From Fomitopsis serialis (Eukaryota > Basidiomycota > Agaricomycetes > Polyporales > Fomitopsidaceae), in the NCBI RefSeq assembly GCF_022376445.1, contig NW_025954970.1, positions 1 to 64,000 of the forward strand: a stretch of DNA of 64,000 bases, in the 5' to 3' direction. Every line of letters starts with the position of its first letter. The first letter of the stretch is position 1. Below the pieces are notes generated by a model that worked only from the letters and a program-made list of their open reading frames with translations, searched no databases and was not told the origin of the DNA. Both the position numbers and the translations under genes were made by a program. This document shows positions 36,584 to 47,699 of this stretch, piece after piece.

Positions 36584-36925
36584 GTACTCTACCACTCTCT
36601 ACCACTACCCTAACTCCATGGCTTTCACGTTTACTCTACGTCGTATCTTCTTGCATGTACTGCCCCCCAGCGCAAAGCGATCTCAAATGCCGAACCATAC
36701 CCCTAGAGCGTCAATGAGGTTGACCCGGCGCTGTTTGGCGAACTCAAGTTGGCTCTGAACTCGGGCAAGTACCTCCTCCCAGTGGAATGGCATGTACTGT
36801 TCAATCGTGCCACGAGTTAGTGAGTCAGATCAGTATGGTCAATTCGGTCTATGTGGCATCTCTCGCATCACAGAGCACACCCTCCGTCGCGACTGGCCTT
36901 CGAGGCGCGTCGATCGGCGGTGGCT

Positions 36926-36964
36926 GCGCGACGCGTTGTGTACGCGTTGTTTGGCCTGCCATCC
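36926..36964. promoter_or_regulatory. Shared near-palindromic upstream element, copy 2
   Basis: It reads GCGCGACGCGTTGTGTACG then CGTTGTTTGGCCTGCC. The same core lies at 42430-42471, 53205-53239 and, reverse complemented, at 724-764. Confidence 0.55.
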
Positions 36965-37349
36965 TAGTGAGGAAACTCGCAACATCTTGACTGCCTTCCG
37001 GTCAGTCCGATACTTGGATGCAGCTCGCGCGAAAACATCTAGACTTCTACCCAATGGACGATTGTGTCGTGATGGTTGTCGCTGGTCACGCTGTAGGCTG
37101 AGCCTCAGCAAGCGACCGGCATAGCTAGTCTAAGCCGACCACTGGCCGGGGCCACTCCTCGACCATCGTCGTGTCGTAGGTTTCTAACCGACAGCATTCA
37201 AACAGTTACTGACTCTACGGTCAGAGCCATGATCATCCAATTTTTTATAGTATACTGTATGCCGTCGGTCCTGTCGCACGCGGAAGATCGTCGCCGAGCC
37301 ACGCAAGTGACTCGGGGTGTTGCGCATCCACGAGTAGGATACTTGGACA

Positions 37350-39000
37350 GAATTTGTGCTGTGCAATACCAATCACATACTTGGCACCTGGAGCCTACTA
37401 TCGAAACGAGAGCCCACAAGACGACGTCGACGTGAACCTCCCGGTGAGTGAGTTAGAGAGTGTGCCGTGCGCGTACTGCGGCGTACATACCCTTTTCGTC
37501 CGCAGCGCCCGATTGTGGCGCGATATCCGAATCGGACTGTCCCGACGTGGCTACCGCCCTCTTGACTACCATGTCTGCAACTTGCCTTGCCTCCATATCA
37601 CGACCAAACACCTTACTGTGAACTTGGCTTCCCCTCTTGCCTCGGGCAGTGCTGCTAGCTGGAGGTCAAACCCGTTTTCACGCACATGGAACCTGTTTGT
37701 CGCGCCAGGCAGCCTTTCAGTGGGTGACTCGGAAGCGAACAAAATGGCTCGAAGATTGTGCACCAACCCGCCTGGCAAGTACGCTCATGTTTGCTAGCTG
37801 CGCATTCATTTGCCTGTGAGGTGTCTCTGTCTGCAGGCCAACGTGCAATTTTATTATCCTCTGGCACTCCTACCGCTTACTCGGAGCTCCTCGTAACCGC
37901 CGATCCCAAGACAATCCACTGGACATCTGTCTCGCTATGCTCGTACAATGCGACTGTCTCCTGGCTTCTCAATTCTGGGTGGACACTTGAGTCCGTGGGG
38001 ATGGGAGGAGTTTGGCGATGACCGAACGATCGTGACGTGAGCGACCATTGCCAACTTCGTGGTTCGTTGTGATTATTTTTTGCTGCTGTCCCCTTTGCAG
38101 GAATCATTTCACCCTCTATGCAAGTTTCGCTCGGCTTTTCAGGACTAGATCAGCCCATAGAATTCCGCTACTGTGGTATTCACTCGATTTGGGGTCGAAC
38201 TTCCGTTCCGTCAAGTGGTGGCATGCGAGGCCTGGCTCATCCATCATGCTGCATCTGCGATGTGCAGAGCAATCTTGGCATGTGCCGCTCAAGCGACCTC
38301 ATCCGGCATGCACTCCTCTCGCATCGTATGTCAGTGGCCTCCATAGTATGCGGCACTGAATTTCGGCCGTCTGTCGATCGACGCTGTGTCGCATTTCGGT
38401 AAGTTCACTATTAAAGAAGGAACATCCGGACATATCTCAGCAAGCAGAGATATTACTCGCATCCGTGGGCGAGCGGCAGTACGCAGACGTGGATGTCGAA
38501 CATGCCGATAAGAGTCGAGGAGGCCAGTGGTATGTCAGGACAAGATTGTACTGTATGTGGAGTGGCTCTGACGGTAATGCGCAGGTGTTTGTGCGGAACG
38601 TAGCGTCGGATGAGATTGAGCAGGTATGTGGTGCCATTGCCGCTCGTATAGATTGGCGCTCATTACTGCAAATCGTAGGGTGTACACTGTGGCAGCTGGT
38701 AGCTGGCGTCCTCGATGTCGGACGTGCAATTATTGTGGTCTGGTATATCTTATATCAAATGCAACACGTTGACGCGGCGCAAACATCATCTCGACCAAAC
38801 CGAGGTTGGCGATATATATCATGTGTGGCACTGAACGAGTACATGTCCGCTCTCTGGCTGGCCGCGACAGAGAAAGCCAACAATAAAGCTTCTCTCATGA
38901 GTACACAAATATGCATGACCGATGTGTACGACGCATTGAAGCGGGTGCCTGCAAGAGGCGTTCTACAGACCATAGAATAGACAGGTGCGTAGCGACAGCA
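37350..39000 (+). other. Degenerate plus-strand gene region (family H), unit 1
   Basis: Open pieces with exon-like borders are seen. One reads NESPQDDVDVNLP before a GTGAGT donor, another reads SAGQRAILLSSGTPTAYSEL, and another contains SSDLIRHALLSHR. Equivalent pieces occur at 42.9-44.7 kb with several frame breaks. A further open stretch at 38465-38980 reads QWYVRTRLYCMWSG and DEIEQVCGAIAARIDW. The SDLIRH piece recalls the helix of a C2H2 finger, but the Cys spacing does not fit. I do not recognise the gene and think it is decayed. Confidence 0.3.
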
Positions 39001-39249
39001 TTTAACTATACATCTCAAGTGCTAACGTAGCCAAGGGATATAGCACCAGTCTCTGTATTCGTCGCTGCGAGACATGAAATTGATCTTCGACCAAGCTTTT
39101 CTGAGAACACAGCAGTTGCTTTAGAAGGCCTCGAGCGAAGACACAATCATACACATGCATTAGCCGACACAAATTTCTGTGAAAAAAAAGCAGGCGAGAA
39201 AATATAGCCAGAGCATTGGTACCAGACTCTCGGACGGGTTAACCCCTCA

Positions 39250-39690
39250 CGGCTTGCGCAGAAAGCCTCTGTTACTCGGGAAGGATACCACCAAGGTCCC
39301 TGAAGGAGACAGCTCGCAGTCGATGCTGTCTGTGAGGCGAAGTTGGATGTGATACTGATGTCGCGGGGCCACCAGGAGAGGCCCAATTACCACTGCCCGT
39401 CACAAGACACTAGGGCGCAGCATCCTGAATGCAACGCCATTTTGCTTCACAAAGCCGAGATTACGGAAGAGGTGAGTGGCCAATTTATGACAGAAAGTGG
39501 ATGTTCACTCACAGACTGCTCATCCGCGTCCGCGTCGATCTGTTTGTTCTGGTAGTCTGACCACAAGCTTGGTGGACGGTCGTCTTCGTCCTGAAGAGAC
39601 ATCGCTGATATCTTCAGTGCTAGAGGTACTGTCGCAGTGAATTTCTCCGGGTCAGCGGGTAGAAAGGTTTGTGTGGCGAGCGAAGAGATG
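39250..39690 (-). pseudogene. Family C' copy 1, start codon and frame lost
   Basis: It aligns with C'2 at 45.0-45.5 kb. Exon 1 shows SSLATQTFLPADPEKF and MSLQDEDDRPPSLWSDYQNK and ends at a GTGAGT donor. The codon equivalent to the start is ATC instead of ATG. Exon 2 has KQNGVAFRMLRPSVL and then a stop. Confidence 0.5.
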
Positions 39691-40005
39691 CTCACGAAGA
39701 AGATGGTGTAGTGACGATGGGCAGAGTAGGGGTACGTGATGCAAATACTGCACTAATGAATTGGCACTTATGTTGGTCGGCAACCTGCCGCTGCATTCGA
39801 CAGAGCTTTACATACAAAACCATCCACCATATCGTTCTTCGCAATGAACTGTTCTCGGATTCTTTACTTTACAGGCACACACCATTCAGACTAATGTACA
39901 ATGGATCTGCAACACATTCTTCGCGATCAACGAACCATTCAGGGACAGCCCATCAATCCACCGCACGTACGCTTGTCTCCGTTTCCACCTCAGATCCCCT
40001 CCATA

Positions 40006-40933
40006 CTAATCTCCACTAGTCTTGCTCGCGATCGAGGTCGACCGCGTCGAGGTCTTCGTCGACCACTCAGCCATCGCGGTGTCTATGATCTCGTTCATCA
40101 ACGAACGACTGATCTCGTCCTCCAATCCGCGGAGCTCGGGAGGTTCTAGCCAATGTTGGTAAATCCGCCCCCACGTCGACCGCCGTGTTCCCCTCCAAGG
40201 GCAGACCTGGAGTGTCTTGGGGGATTGCCATTTGGACGTCGAGCGGGGTGGCGACCACCGCAGGCGAGTCCATCTCGTCGGACTCATCCGGTTCCGTAAA
40301 GTCCTCCCACTGGAATGCCCACCTCTGTGTCTCCTGCCTCCAGTTCTCGACGTAGTCCGCGTGAGACACAGAACCCCCACGGCCAGCAGCGCGTGGTTTA
40401 TAGCGTGGTCCATCGCTTCGCTCCCCAGCGAGCTACCGGTGGATGCAGCGTCGTTTGGACTAGCACTGGCAGGTGCATACTCTGGCAAAGGGGAGCCCGC
40501 GACATGCATTCCTTCGTATCGCTCGTCGTACCCCTGGTACGGAAGACGGCTAGTGGGCGAAGGCTGGTACAAGAAGCAGGATGTGTGAGTACACATTCCA
40601 TTACGGCTGCAACCGTCGACGTCGACTTACCTGATGATTGTCCCCCGTAATGATTTGTGTGCTCACAGGCATTGCCAGCCTGCGCTCGAGAGCTTCCCCG
40701 TACGCCAATCGGATGTCGCGGATGAAAGAACGGCGTGGTCGCATGAGGATTCTGTCCCACTCCTCCGATGCCATGGAATCTGTAGCACTGTCGGCGGTGC
40801 TGAGCATCGTATCAGAGGTACTGAGTGTTTCCCATAAAGGATCCGTATCTTTTGTAGATAAGCTCGAGATCGACACCGACTGGTGGTTAGGAGGCAGCGG
40901 TGCAAACATAGCAAGGAGCGACGGGTCCAACAT
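40006..40933 (-). pseudogene. Family C copy 1 (C1), two compensating frameshifts
   Basis: Exon 1 (40631-40933, 101 codons) is open from MLDPSLLAMFAPLPPNHQ to a GTAAG donor; exon 2 starts at 40563 after GTACCAG. Compared with C2, exon 2 has lost one base near 40375 and gained one near 40150. As a result ADYVENWRQETQRWAFQWED through DVGADLPTLA is read in another frame before the original one returns (GLEDEISRSLMNEI). If the sequence is right, a protein with a novel middle could still be made. The superfamily motif DEI is present in the end part. Confidence 0.5.
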
Positions 40934-40969
40934 CGGGATGCCAGACGGATTGGAGAGAAGAACTTCACT

Positions 40970-41022
40970 GTGGCTACGTAGATCTTACTCGGGCGGCTAT
41001 CCACGCTACGCGAGATGCCCGG
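40970..41022 (-). promoter_or_regulatory. Superfamily promoter module upstream of C1
   Basis: The plus strand reads TGGCTACGTAG, CTCGGGCGGCTATCCACG and CTACGCGAGATGCCCGGG. It begins about 37 bp upstream of the C1 start codon. Confidence 0.5.
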
Positions 41023-41652
41023 GCCGAGCCCGAGATGTACTACTCTACCCTCCGTCGCTGACTCTGAGTCGTACTGTACTTACCGACAGTACCGTAGATG
41101 TATATGTCGAATTCAATTAATGAGCTGGAAGACAAGTCCGCTCGCGGATGCGGAGACCCGCTCAGCGCTGGCACTTTTCAGTATGCAGATGTCTGCAGAA
41201 CTGGTAGTCTCGAAAGTATATCCTCAATATGCCAGAGAAATACTAATGGAGCCATATGGAGGGAACGGTTGCCCACGTACTAATGGACATGAACGCCATC
41301 GCGGGCGGACTGAACAGCGAGCGAACATATGCAATCGCAAGGCTTGGTCCCTGGAGCGCGAGTATATCATCAGAGGCACGGATGACTATGGTTTTCCACC
41401 AGTGCGTAGGATGAGTACTTCAAGATACGAGCTATGCGATTTCGCCTGACCCGTCATAGTATTCGGGTTTCAGTCGATAAGGGTCAGCACAGCGGTGCGT
41501 TCGGTGACGAACATGACAAGCGTCTCGTGTTCACAAAACTGGGTGAGCCGTACCTGTTCAACCTTTCGTAATTTTACATCCCTGTCGCATACATAGTAGA
41601 TCGGCGTCGCCAAGTCACTGACAAAGATATCATGTGTCTCGTCTACAAATTA

Positions 41653-41943
41653 TCATTCACCTAGCTTCTTGTAACCCAGTTGTGGCATGATGATACGAGT
41701 ACGAACTCCGCCGCTCGGGTTCTGGGAGGAGACCGCCCGGAAGGCCGCGAGACGAGGGCCAGAGAGGAATCCCAAGTTCAAGTTGATGCTTCGCCATAAG
41801 AATGACAATGCAGGCGTAAGCTCCCACAACCTCTTGCACGTCAGCGCGGCATCGAGAAAAACTGTATTCTCTGGTCGCAAAGGCTCGTTGACGGTGGTAA
41901 ATAGAGATGATTGAAGATTTCGAGCAAGACATCATGAGCGAGG
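41653..41943 (-). pseudogene. F-box-like fragment
   Basis: Two adjoining frames give HDVLLEIFNHLYLPP and then FLDAALTCKRLWELTPALSF followed by LWRSINL. Together they match the F-box-like pattern (degron-receptor subunit binding Skp1). A one-base loss near 41877 separates the frames and the reading ends at YKKLGE, far shorter than usual fungal F-box proteins. It lies between the two tandem units and is probably a truncated relic. Confidence 0.5.
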
Positions 41944-42429
41944 ACAGCCCGGTGAGGAGCCGTCCGTGGGAGCAAATAACGAGCAAAACGGAGGCGATGG
42001 GTAGGAGATGGGCGACTACGTTGACTATGATAATGGGATGCGAGGAGGGGTGAAGGGCCCGGGGACGTGTCACATCGGAGTGAGACTTGAAGCTTGAAGT
42101 TGCAGTGACCACTCTGCTGTACGCTAAAAAAAGTGACCTTCACGTTTATGCTACATCGTATCTTCTTGTATGTACTGCCATCTAGCGCAGTATGCTCTTT
42201 AATACCAAACCCTACTTCCAGTGCATCAGTGAGGATTGCTGTCTGGCGAGTTCAGATCGGCTCTAATCCCAGATAAGTACGGGCGAGATGTGTACAATCA
42301 TGCCCATGAGTCGGTGAGTTAGATCGGTATTCACTTCACGGCCTGAGTGACATATCTCGCGCTACACAGCACGTACACCGTCCGTCGCGACTGGCCTTCG
42401 ACTCGGAGGCGCGTCGATCGGCAGTGGCT

Positions 42430-42471
42430 GCGCGACGACGCGTTATGTACGCGTTGTTTGGCTTGCCTTCC
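42430..42471. promoter_or_regulatory. Shared near-palindromic upstream element, copy 3
   Basis: It contains GACGCGTTATGTACGCGTTG and TTTGGCTTGCCTTCC. It lies in the left part of tandem unit 2, upstream (minus strand) of the F-box-like fragment. Confidence 0.5.
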
Positions 42472-42899
42472 TAGTGAGGCAACTACAACAGACGGCGATG
42501 CCAATCCTTGTCCTATGACTAGGGCAGTACTTGCCAGGGCCTACCTTCCGGCCGGTTTGATACTTGGGGGCGGCGGCGGGCGAACAAATCTGGCATTTTA
42601 CGCCATAGATGATCGCTCCGCGATGCTTGTCGCGTGTCACCCAGTAAGTTAAGCCTCAGCAAGCCACCGTCATAAGCTGACCACTGGCCGGGGCCGCTCT
42701 TTGACCGCCATCTTGTCGTAGGGTTCTGGTCGACAGCATTCAGCTATGAATTGACTCGGCGGTCAGAGACATGCTTATTCGGATTTTTCGTAGTACACTG
42801 TATGACGTCGGTCCTGTCGCATGCAGTGTTGCTGGCTGAGGCATGTTGTCACGGTTGCCATTCGGCATCACCGTGGTGTATAGTGCTCAGACAGAAACT

Positions 42900-44800
42900 G
42901 TGCGGGGCAATATTAATCACATAGCACCTGGAGCATATCAAAACGAGAGCCCAGAAGACGACGTTGACGTGAACTTTTGAACCTCGCGGTGAGTGAGTGC
43001 GCGCCGCGAGCGTGCATACAGGGTCTTGCATAGTTTTTTGACGGTCGCCTCGCGCGAATTTTTGTTTGTTCCGACCAAAGGCACCCAAATCCGGCAGGTA
43101 GCACGGTCAGGCATGTCACGTGTGGAGCGGCTTGGGCCCAACACCTACCGGATATGGCTGACTTTGGTCGGAACAAACAAAAATTCGCGCGAGGCGACCG
43201 TCAAAAAACTATGCAAGACCCTGTACACCCTTTTCCGATTCATCCGCAGCGCTCGATTGTGGCGCGATATCCAAATCGGACGGCCCGGTCATCGACTGAG
43301 CTGGCACCCTCTCGAGTCTCGACTGCCATGTTCGCAACTTGCCTTACTCGAAATTCATGACCCAGCACCTTACCGCGGACTTGGCTTCCCCTCTTGCTTC
43401 GGGCAGTGCTGCTAGCTGGAGGTCAAATCCGTTTTCGCGCACATGGAACCAGTTTGTCATAGCCACGGAGTGGGTGACTCTGAGCGAACAAAATGGGTCG
43501 AGGGTTGTGCACTAGTCCACCTGGTAAGCTCTCGTTCGCTAGCTGCGCGTTCATGTGCCTGTGAAGTGTCTCTGTCTGCAGGCCAACGTCTCGTGCGATT
43601 TTATTATCCTCTGGCATCTCTCCTGCGGCTCACTCGGAGCCCCTCGTAACCGCCGATTCCAAGACAATCTACTGGACCTCTGTCTCGCTATGCTCGGACG
43701 ATGCGACCGTCTCCCGGCTTCTCCAATCTGAGTAAGCACTTGAGTCCGTGAGGGGACACACGGTCTGGGAGGCTTAGGCAGAGAAGTTTGGGGATGACCG
43801 ACTGATTGTGACGTGAGCGACCAACTTCGTGGTTCGCTGCGTATTCTTTTTTTCTGCTGTCCTGTCTGTAGGTTCCCTTCCATCCCCCCTTGCAACTGTT
43901 GCAATACTTCTCAGGACCAGATCGGCTTCATATGTTCCGTTACTGTGGTGGTCGCTCGACCTGGGGTCCGACTCCCGTCAAGTGGTGGTATATGAGGCCT
44001 GGCTCGCTTGCAATGCTGCATCTGGAGCGCGCAGTTAACTGTTGGCATGGACCGGTCGATCAAAGTGTCCTCATCCCGCGTGCGCCCCTCTCGCATCGTA
44101 CAATAGCGGCCTCCATAATACGCGGCACTGAACATTGGCTGTCTGTCGATCGACACTGTGTCGCATTTTGGCGAGTTTACTGTAAGCGAAGGAATAACCG
44201 GACATATCTAGCAAGCAGAGATGATACTCGCATCCATAGGCGAACGGTGGTACGGAGGAGTTCATGCGAGAAGGGTCGTTTGAGGTACAGGAGACCAGTG
44301 GTACGTCGAAGTATATTGTGATTTATTTGGAACGGTTCTGACGGTAATCCGCAGGTGTTTGTGAGGAGTGTAGCATCAAATAAGAGTAGGACTAGCAGGT
44401 ATGTAGTGCTGTTGCCGCTCATATAGATTGGCGCTAATGACTACAAATCGTAGGACTTGTACTGTGGCAGCTCAAGTGACAAGTGCATTGATTATGGTCT
44501 AATATATTATTTACCAAATGCGACATGCTTTCGCAGCGCAAACACCATCTCGGAAACACACCGGTCGGCGATGCAAATCATGTGTGGCGCAGAAGTAGTA
44601 TACGTCCGCTCTCTGGCTAGGCGTGACAGAGAGAGTCGCCGATAAGGCTTGTCTCCTGAATACACAAATGTGCATGAACGATGTATACGACACATTGAAG
44701 CTAGTACTCGCATGAAGCGGCAGGTCGTAGAACGGATAGGTGCGTGGCGACAGCGCTCCCCTCAGATTTAAGTGTTGATGTAGGCAAAAGGAAATAGCAC
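42900..44800 (+). other. Degenerate plus-strand gene region (family H), unit 2
   Basis: It aligns with 37.35-39.0 kb piece by piece (for example CSDDATVSRLLQS near 43.7 kb and CGGRSTWGPTPV near 43.95 kb) but has more stops and frame breaks. The MITE is inserted in what corresponds to the first intron region. No function is assigned. Confidence 0.3.
43019..43223. mobile_element. 205-bp MITE with perfect 62-bp terminal inverted repeats
   Basis: The left end 43019-43080 starts CAGGGTCTTGCATAG and is matched base for base by the reverse complement of 43162-43223. The flanks carry TA on both sides (43017-43018 and 43224-43225), a TA target duplication. The paralogous site in tandem unit 1 (near 37485, ACATACCCTTTTC) has a single TA and no insert, so it is a natural empty site. 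The inner 81 bp has imperfect palindromy and no ORF. TA target and short size suggest mobilisation by a Tc1/mariner- or PIF-like transposase encoded elsewhere; no other copy is seen in the window. Confidence 0.9.
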
Positions 44801-44997
44801 CAGTCTCTGCTTTCGTTGCCGCGAGCCACAAAACAAACGCCTGACGAACGCCTGATTCATCTCGTCAGAGAAGCTTCGGAGAATACAGCAGTTGCTCCGG
44901 AATGCTTATACCCGTCACAACGTCTGTGAAATACAACTGGGCAAGGAAACACTATATTGGCCCGAGTATATTGCCAGGACCACGTACGGTGTAATCC

Positions 44998-45476
44998 CTA
45001 AACCTCTATGCAGATAAACCCCTGTAGCCCGGGAAGTATATCGTCAAGTATCCCTGAATTGGACGACCCGGAGTCGGGGCCATCGCATGTGATGTACTTA
45101 TGATGTCCGAACGACCCTGTATACGGTGTGATGCTGATGTCACCGGGCATCAAGGAGAGGCCCAACGACCCTTGACTGCTACAAGGTAGGCCAGCGGGTG
45201 GCGCATCAAGTGTAGCGCCGTTCTGCCTCGCAAAGTCGAATCCGTCCTTGTCCTGGCGAGGTGAGCGAGTGTCTCAATACAGAAGGTGGACGTTCAACTT
45301 ACATGCGGCCCGTCCGCTTCCGCATCAGATTGTTTGCTCTCGTAGTCTGACCACGGACTCGGTAGACGGTCTTCGTCTTCAAGAGACATCGGTGACATCT
45401 TCGGTGCGAGGAGTATCGACGCGAAGTCATTCTCTAGGGCAGTGGGTAGGATGGGCTGTGTGGCCAGCGAGGACAT
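44998..45476 (-). CDS. Orphan two-exon protein C'2 (superfamily member, intact)
   Basis: Exon 1 (45303-45476, 58 codons) and exon 2 (44998-45252) join in phase 0 over a 50-nt GTAAG/GCCAG intron to give 142 residues. Exon 1 has SSLATQPILPTALENDF and an acidic stretch MSLEDEDRLPSPWSDYESK. Exon 2 has FARQNGATLDAPPAGLP and SLGLSLMPGDISIT, and ends with GILDDILPGLQGF. The LDDILPGL motif is the link to families A and B. No signal peptide or membrane segment is seen. It is the only open copy of this branch and the function is unknown. Confidence 0.6.
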
Positions 45477-45928
45477 GTTCGCCAGTTGACAGTGATCTTC
45501 AGGGGGTATGACTGCACATGCAACTGGTTAGTCGACTCTCATAGCCCCATATTGCGTATTTACCGAGCGATGCTGAAGGTGGTACAGTTCTCGGTGACGG
45601 TGGAAAGAGTCAAGGTGCGTGGCGTTGATGTTATACTTATGAATGGGCGCTTATGTTGGTCGACAACCTGCCACTACATTTGCATTCGCCAGAGCTCTGC
45701 ACACCAATCCGTCTACCCTATTGTTTATCGACCATGATGATTTTTTCCAATGCTACACAACCATGCGCCGTCCAGAATTATGCACAATAGAGCGCAACAT
45801 ATCCGACCAACGAACCATCAAGGAACAGCCCAACACTCCAATCCATGTACGCTTGTCTCCATGTTCCACCTCGGACCTCTCCATGCTAAACTCCACACTA
45901 GTCTCGCTCGTGATCGCGGAGGACCGCG

Positions 45929-46742
45929 TCAGAGGTTGTTCGTCGACCACTCAGCCATCGCCATGTCTATCTCCAGCATGATCTCGTCCATCAACGAACG
46001 ACCGCCCTCGTCTTCCAATCCGCAGAGCTCGGGAATTCCAGCCAATGTTGGCAAGTCCGGCCCCACGTCGATCGCCGCGTTATCCTCCAAGGGCGCGAAT
46101 AGCAGACCTGGAGTGCCTTCAAGGTATCTCATTGGGTCATCGATCAGGGTGGCGACCACCGCAGGCGTGTCCATCTGGTCAAGCTCCTTGGACTTCCTGA
46201 ACCCCTCCCATTTGAATGCCCACCTATCGGACTCCTTCCGCAAGATCTTGGCGTAGTCCGCGTCAGGCTCGGGATCCTCTACGCCCAGCACCGGGTGGTT
46301 CGTAGCGTGGTCCATCGCTTCGCTCCCCGGCGAGCTACCGTCGTCTGGACTAGCACCGGCAGGTGCATCCTCTGGCAAAGGGGAGCCCACGACGTGCATG
46401 TCGTCGTTGTGCTCGTCGTACCCCTGGTACGGTAGACGGCTAGTTGGCGAAGACTGGTACAAGAAGCATGATGTGTGAGTACACATTCCATTACGGCTGC
46501 AACCGTCGACGTCGACTTACCTCATGGTTGTCCTCCGTCATGTAATGTGTACTGGCAGGCAACTCGATCTCCGAAGCTTCCTCGTGGGCCAGTTGGAAGT
46601 CGCCGACGTGAGGAAGGGGTAGGCAGCGTGTACGAGCGACGTTCGGTTTCTCCGATTCAGTTGAATATGCAGTACTCGCACTGTCGACGGTATTGCAGGT
46701 ACTGAGGCTTTCGCATGGGGAATGTGCGTCTGCAGACTCCAT
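45929..46742 (-). CDS. Orphan two-exon protein C2 (family C, start codon uncertain)
   Basis: Exon 1 (from 46742 to 46521) and exon 2 (46453-45929) join in phase 0 (GTAAG donor, GTACCAG acceptor) to give 248 residues from the first usable ATG. The C1 copy starts 23 codons further upstream at ATGTTGGACCC, where C2 has GTGTTAGAACCC, so the ancestral start was probably lost here. Exon 2 has YQGYDEHNDDMHV, then DYAKILRKESDRWAFKWEGF, then EGTPGLLFAPLEDN, and ends with LMDEIMLEIDMAMAEW. The W..E..W and PGLL motifs match families A and B. Function unknown. Confidence 0.55.
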
Positions 46743-46856
46743 TCTTCGTGAGGTCGACAGTGATTGGTGGTCGGGCGACAGCGACGGAAGCTTTGCAAGG
46801 ACCGAGGGTTCTAACACCTGGATGCGAGACAGATTGGAGGACAGAAGGACTTGATT

Positions 46857-46905
46857 GTGGCTACGACTTGGGCGCCTATTCACGCTACGCGAGATAGCCG
46901 AGCCG
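46857..46905 (-). promoter_or_regulatory. Superfamily promoter module upstream of C2
   Basis: The plus strand reads GTGGCTACGACTTGGGCGCC, TATTCACGCTACG and CGAGATAGCCG. It lies about 115 bp upstream of the usable ATG. Confidence 0.5.
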
Positions 46906-47249
46906 AGCCCGAGGTGTACCCTACCTCCGTCGCTCAGTCGCACCTCGCACCCACGGACAGTATTATAGATGACTTATGCATAGTGTTTGTCCCGCTACGG
47001 CGGCGTCTGAGTGAGTCAACATATTTGGAAACCTCTCGACTGTGCTCAGCATCAAAATCTGCGATGCTCGGACGCGATCCCTCATGCTGGGAGATTCCAC
47101 TGTCGTTGCAACTCGAATGCATGCTACTAGCCTATGAACATGACGAAGACATAGGGATAGACAGACACTCTTATTTAAACATCCACAGGCAGCCCTACTG
47201 CTGCACATTATCCTCGCTCACTTCAAATTATCTACGACACCCGGTGTAC

Positions 47250-47680
47250 TTCGCGACATTGGCGGCTGGTCTTTGATTCGTACAACCCGACGAGAACTGA
47301 CATAAGTATTGAGCTAGAAGGTAGGCGCGCTCAGGAACTCGAAGACCAAATCGGAACTGATACTTGTCCATGCACAGACGTACAGTACGTCGATAATCTC
47401 GAGAATACGTCTTCAACAAATTAGAGAATTTCGATAAATATGGGGCTACACACCCGAAGATGAGAACGATCTCTCCCGCGCCAATGGGCTTCCCGGACAT
47501 AACACTGTCGTTATCATCAGCTAGTGGGCCTGTGGCAAAGCCCGACCTGGGGACGGTGAGTAGATACAGAAGGACCAAAGTCATGAAAGTCCACCGTGCA
47601 GGAACTTGTATGAAACCAGGTATGCGACCACTATCTGCTAGCTGGCAGTACATTGGTGAGTTTCGTGGCGAAGACGACAA
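47250..47680 (+). pseudogene. Remnant of the Nudix NADH pyrophosphatase 3' end
   Basis: It matches the last two exons and last intron of Nudix copy 2: GACGAGAACTGAC, the intron-like GCGCGCTCAGGAACT, then CACAG and ACGTACAGTACGTCG. The catalytic Nudix box is absent and stops occur, so it cannot encode the enzyme. It marks the duplication edge. Confidence 0.75.
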
Positions 47681-47699
47681 GCATCGCCAATGGTAGCGA

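Larger units (their letters stand above)
36600..41450. repeat. Tandem duplication, unit 1
   Basis: It aligns in order with 42.1-47.2 kb. Shared landmarks are the near-palindromic element, a degenerate plus-strand gene region, an exon of family C' and a family C gene. The units differ by many substitutions and small indels and by the MITE in unit 2. Confidence 0.7.
42100..47225. repeat. Tandem duplication, unit 2
   Basis: The counterpart of 36.6-41.45 kb. It holds the MITE at 43019-43223 and the better preserved copies of families C' and C. Confidence 0.7.

Noticed and set aside
38240..38320. C2H2 zinc finger suggested by SSDLIRHALLSHR
   Set aside because: The Cys pairs are not spaced as in C2H2 fingers and the paralogous copy at 44.0 kb does not keep them.
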